DNA from: an uncultured Bacteroidales bacterium
GTDB lineage: Bacteria > Bacteroidota > Bacteroidia > Bacteroidales > Bacteroidaceae
Length of the DNA: 47,796 bases
Reading direction: 5' to 3'
Assembly (NCBI GenBank): GCA_902799355.1
Contig: CADCAG010000029.1
Location: 1 to 47,796, forward strand
Under the pieces are notes generated by a model. It saw only the letters and a program-made list of their open reading frames with translations, was not told the DNA's origin and searched no databases. Of this stretch, positions 45,375-47,796 are shown in pieces; positions within the stretch are counted from its first letter, which is position 1, and the number at the start of each line of letters is the position of its first letter. The position numbers and the translations under genes were made by a program.

Positions 45375-45418
45375 CGTCTAACAAATGAACATTTTATTAA
45401 CTTAAAACAACTATAGCT

Positions 45419-46303
45419 ATGAAAGAGAATGGGAAAAAATGGAAAGCCGTCTCAATTGGCGGAGTTACTGGTATTATGATAGGCGCAAGTACAAGTTTTG
45501 CTGCAACTCAACAATTGAAAGAAGAAACATTGTCTGATGAGCTACAAGGAGAGTCATTAGTAGAGACAGAAGTAAAAACTGAGGAGTCAAACCCGGAAGG
45601 AACAGAAGTAGTGCCCCCAACAAGTACAAACGAAAGCGTGTCTTTTGGTCAGGCCTTTTCTACTGCACGCAGAGAATTGGGCGTAGGTGGTGTGTTTGAA
45701 TGGAACGGAAACAAATACACAACTTATACTGAGGATGAGTGGGCGCAATTGAAGGAACAAGACAAGGAGCAACTGATAGCTGGCACTAATGATGCAAAAG
45801 CAGATGCCCCTGAGCCCAATGGGTCAAATTTAGACGAACCGATAGAGGGAGGTATATTGGCGAACGAACCCAATTCCAATGGATCTGCTTTAGGCGACCC
45901 GATAGAGGAACCCATAACTGCGGATAATGATGAGCCTATTTCGGATGGAGAACTCGTTGATAATCCGGAGGTTCGTTTTTTGGGTGAGAATCCAGAAGAA
46001 ATCATAGATGGTGGTGTTCTTGTTGATACTCCTAATGACGATGAGACTCTTGCAGAGGTTCTGAATGATGGTGAGATTCTTGTAGAGGTTCCGAATGACG
46101 GTGAAACATATGAGGTATACGCATCGGTAGATACGGAGGAAGATTTATCTGAAACTTCTTCATTGATTCAGGACTCATTACATACTTTGGTTGATGAAAA
46201 CAATAATATTCCCACCTCAGAAAGTATAGAAGATGTTGTCATGAATGATGATGACACTATGATAGATATAGGATCAGATATTGATAATGCAATCATAGTA
46301 TAA
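45419..46303 (+). CDS. Acidic repeat protein with an N-terminal membrane segment
   Basis: A 294-residue, strongly acidic protein. The N terminus (MKENGKKWKAVSIGG...) has one hydrophobic stretch (VTGIMIGASTSFAA). Residues about 72-110 hold a compact conserved-looking module (SFGQAFSTARRELGVGGVFEWNGNKYTTYTEDEW). The remainder is low-complexity with short repeats (DEPIEGG, DDETLAEVLNDGEILVEV); at the DNA level three 30-base units lie at 46031-46120. I do not recognise a named family, but proteins with this GGVFEWNGN-type module and an acidic tail recur in Bacteroidetes FHA/PP2C clusters. It may be a phosphorylation substrate or scaffold. Its TAATG end overlaps the next gene's start. Confidence 0.65.
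   Translation: MKENGKKWKAVSIGGVTGIMIGASTSFAATQQLKEETLSDELQGESLVETEVKTEESNPEGTEVVPPTSTNESVSFGQAFSTARRELGVGGVFEWNGNKYTTYTEDEWAQLKEQDKEQLIAGTNDAKADAPEPNGSNLDEPIEGGILANEPNSNGSALGDPIEEPITADNDEPISDGELVDNPEVRFLGENPEEIIDGGVLVDTPNDDETLAEVLNDGEILVEVPNDGETYEVYASVDTEEDLSETSSLIQDSLHTLVDENNNIPTSESIEDVVMNDDDTMIDIGSDIDNAIIV
46031..46120 (+). repeat. Three tandem 30-bp units within the acidic protein gene
   Basis: Units 46031-46060, 46061-46090 and 46091-46120 each encode a version of LNDGEILVEV. The first two differ at only a few bases; the third is more diverged. Confidence 0.65.
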
Positions 46304-46809
46304 TGATGCCGTCAAAGAAGATTAGATGCCCCAAATGTGGAGGTGTATTGGAAGTCAGTAATCCTCAGAATGTACCATCACTTCTGATACAATGTCCTAA
46401 TCCTTCGTGTAATGCTCGGATAAGGGTCGCTTTTGATATTGGCAAAACAATACTGGCTACACATAAGGATAAAGATGTCATTGGCGGCTTACGCTGGAAT
46501 GACATCTGTTATCCTTTGCTTGAAGGAAAGAATACCATAGGACGTAAAAGCCCGAATTCCGAAGCAACGATTCAAATACCTGTCAATGATATGTCAATGA
46601 GCCGTATTCATGCAGAAATCGAAATAGTGAAATTGCCAAATGGTCGAGTCAAAGCAATATTGAGCGATTTGCGTTCTGATGAGAAAATTCAGCAAAAGCC
46701 ACTACTGAAGGGTGATTATCCGTTGGACGCCGTTGATAGAGTAGATATGTGTTATGGTGATGTGTTGTTGATGGGGAACACATCTTTAGAATATATTTCG
46801 GACGAATGA
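46303..46809 (+). CDS. Zinc-ribbon FHA-domain protein
   Basis: A 168-residue soluble protein. The N-terminal zinc ribbon has CPKCGG and CPNPSCNA, and the FHA domain follows (NTIGRKSPNSEATIQIPV, MSRIHAEIEIV, with GR, SRIHAE motifs). It should bind phosphothreonine peptides produced by the neighbouring kinase. The ATG at 46303 overlaps the previous stop (TAATG); another ATG is 3 bases later. It overlaps the PP2C gene by 4 bases. Confidence 0.82.
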   Translation: MMPSKKIRCPKCGGVLEVSNPQNVPSLLIQCPNPSCNARIRVAFDIGKTILATHKDKDVIGGLRWNDICYPLLEGKNTIGRKSPNSEATIQIPVNDMSMSRIHAEIEIVKLPNGRVKAILSDLRSDEKIQQKPLLKGDYPLDAVDRVDMCYGDVLLMGNTSLEYISDE

Positions 46810-47684
46810 AAATACAGATATCTCAGCCGCATGCTATCATGGAGTTGGGGATGCGAACCAATCAAGAAGACTCGCTTTTCCCTTTTCCATTAGCAACAGA
46901 ACATGACAAACTCTTTGTTCTGTGTGACGGAATGGGTGGTCATGAGCATGGCGAAGTAGCAAGTCAATTGGTATGTGACGTGATGTCAGAATGCATCCTG
47001 AATCATTATAAGGAGGGAGTGCTTATGGATTATGTAATACAAAATGCTCTCAATGAAGTGTTTTGCAGGATTAATAAGTTTGACAATGGTTCATCGCGTC
47101 AGATGGGAAGTACAATGACCTTATTGTGTTTACACCAAGGTGGGGCAGTAATGGCTCATATAGGAGATAGCCGTATTTATCATGTCCGCCCTTCCGAGAA
47201 ACGAATTCTCTATAAGAGTAGAGATCACTCGTTGGCTTATGATATGTATATGGCAGGAGAGCTAAGCTTTAACGAGATAGGAAATTATAAGAAGAATGTC
47301 ATTACACGTGCCATCACACCAGGTCTTGAGCGACATCCTAAGATAGATATTGCTCATACGACAGATATAAAAACTGGAGATTGTTTCTTTCTTTGCTCTG
47401 ATGGAATGTTGGAGAACATGAAGGATGCAGAACTAATAAAATTGCTTTCTTCGCAAAAGACGATACAGGAGATGGGTGAGGAATTTAGAAGAAGAACAGA
47501 AAATAATCAAGATAACCATTCTGCATGGATAATAACTATTGATAGTGTCGTAAAGGAAGAGGATGACGAAAAGTATGTAAACGATGAACAAACAATACGC
47601 AGTAATTCCCTATTATGGGAACCAAAAGAGAAAACTCCATGGTATATGCAATTATCGTTTGTAAAATATCTATGTAGAGGCTGA
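46806..47684 (+). CDS. PP2C-family Ser/Thr protein phosphatase
   Basis: A 292-residue PPM/PP2C phosphatase. Metal-site motifs are visible: MRTNQEDS, VLCDGMGGHEHGEVAS, AHIGDSRIYHVR, and FLCSDGMLENM. About 245 residues make the catalytic domain; the remaining tail is polar. It reverses the kinase action, and the pair plus FHA proteins form one switch. No membrane segment. Confidence 0.9.
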   Translation: MKIQISQPHAIMELGMRTNQEDSLFPFPLATEHDKLFVLCDGMGGHEHGEVASQLVCDVMSECILNHYKEGVLMDYVIQNALNEVFCRINKFDNGSSRQMGSTMTLLCLHQGGAVMAHIGDSRIYHVRPSEKRILYKSRDHSLAYDMYMAGELSFNEIGNYKKNVITRAITPGLERHPKIDIAHTTDIKTGDCFFLCSDGMLENMKDAELIKLLSSQKTIQEMGEEFRRRTENNQDNHSAWIITIDSVVKEEDDEKYVNDEQTIRSNSLLWEPKEKTPWYMQLSFVKYLCRG

Positions 47685-47764
47685 AAACCAAACAGTCGGG
47701 TCTCTAAGTTTGCACTCTGATAGAGAATATCAGTGAAGAATTTGCTCAATACCGGCCAATTCCT

Positions 47765-47772
47765 TACCTTTG
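47765..47772 (+). promoter_or_regulatory. Promoter box and ribosome-binding site of a gene beyond the window
   Basis: TACCTTTG at 47765-47772 and AGGAGG at 47781-47786 suggest that another gene begins just to the right of the window end. Confidence 0.5.
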
Positions 47773-47796
47773 TTGTTAAAAGGAGGAAAAGGCCGA

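Overview
The window looks like a chromosomal piece of a gut or rumen Bacteroidota bacterium, most likely Prevotellaceae (Prevotella or Segatella). The reasons are promoters of the Bacteroidetes type (TTTG, about 20 bases, TAnnTTTG) in front of most transcription units, a SusC/SusD locus, a fused nuoCD, and kinase, FHA and PP2C genes of the kind common in Prevotella. No rRNA, tRNA, CRISPR array, integrase or complete IS was seen.

Region 1 (1-11.3 kb) is an accessory island. A leftward pair, a VirE-N/BT4734-type primase-like protein and a PriCT-2/DUF3987 protein, faces a rightward lysis-like cassette (29-aa smalltalk-like peptide, 73-aa two-helix membrane protein, M15 peptidase). Between these two arms sit a HindVP-type restriction-modification pair and a leftward pair of unrecognised genes (339 and 353 aa), which is the best candidate for an undescribed defence or regulatory system. 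To the right lie two leftward lipoprotein genes bracketed by 58-bp inverted repeats, a decayed toxin-antitoxin locus (93-aa antitoxin, 17-codon toxin stub), and a collapsed second copy of the lysis cassette. The collapsed copy abuts the truncated end of a GH5 gene.

Region 2 (11.3-29.8 kb) is a beta-mannan utilisation locus in two divergent operons. Leftward are SusC, SusD, two surface glycan-binding proteins, a lipoprotein of unknown role and a GH26-GH5 bifunctional secreted enzyme. Rightward are a CE7-type acetyl esterase, a GH26 lipoprotein, a GH130 mannosylglucose phosphorylase, a GPH-family sugar transporter and a mannobiose 2-epimerase. Together they describe surface cleavage, SusCD import, deacetylation, release of mannobiose, inner-membrane uptake, epimerisation to mannosyl-glucose and phosphorolysis to mannose 1-phosphate plus glucose. 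No HTCS, AraC-type or ECF regulator for the locus is in the window.

Region 3 (29.8-42.0 kb) is core-like: a PafA-type alkaline phosphatase, a small XRE regulator, and the operon nuoA-B-CD-H-I-J-K-L-M-N without nuoE, nuoF or nuoG.

Region 4 (42.0-47.7 kb) starts with a strong promoter and a structured untranslated stretch ending in a terminator-like element, a candidate ncRNA or attenuating leader. It continues with a phospho-signalling cluster: a Ser/Thr kinase with a C-terminal TonB-like domain, a LytTR protein, an FHA/two-helix/zinc-ribbon protein, an acidic repeat protein, a zinc-ribbon/FHA protein and a PP2C phosphatase. The kinase/LytTR boundary looks like a recombination scar. Family assignments come from motifs read by eye; no database search was possible.
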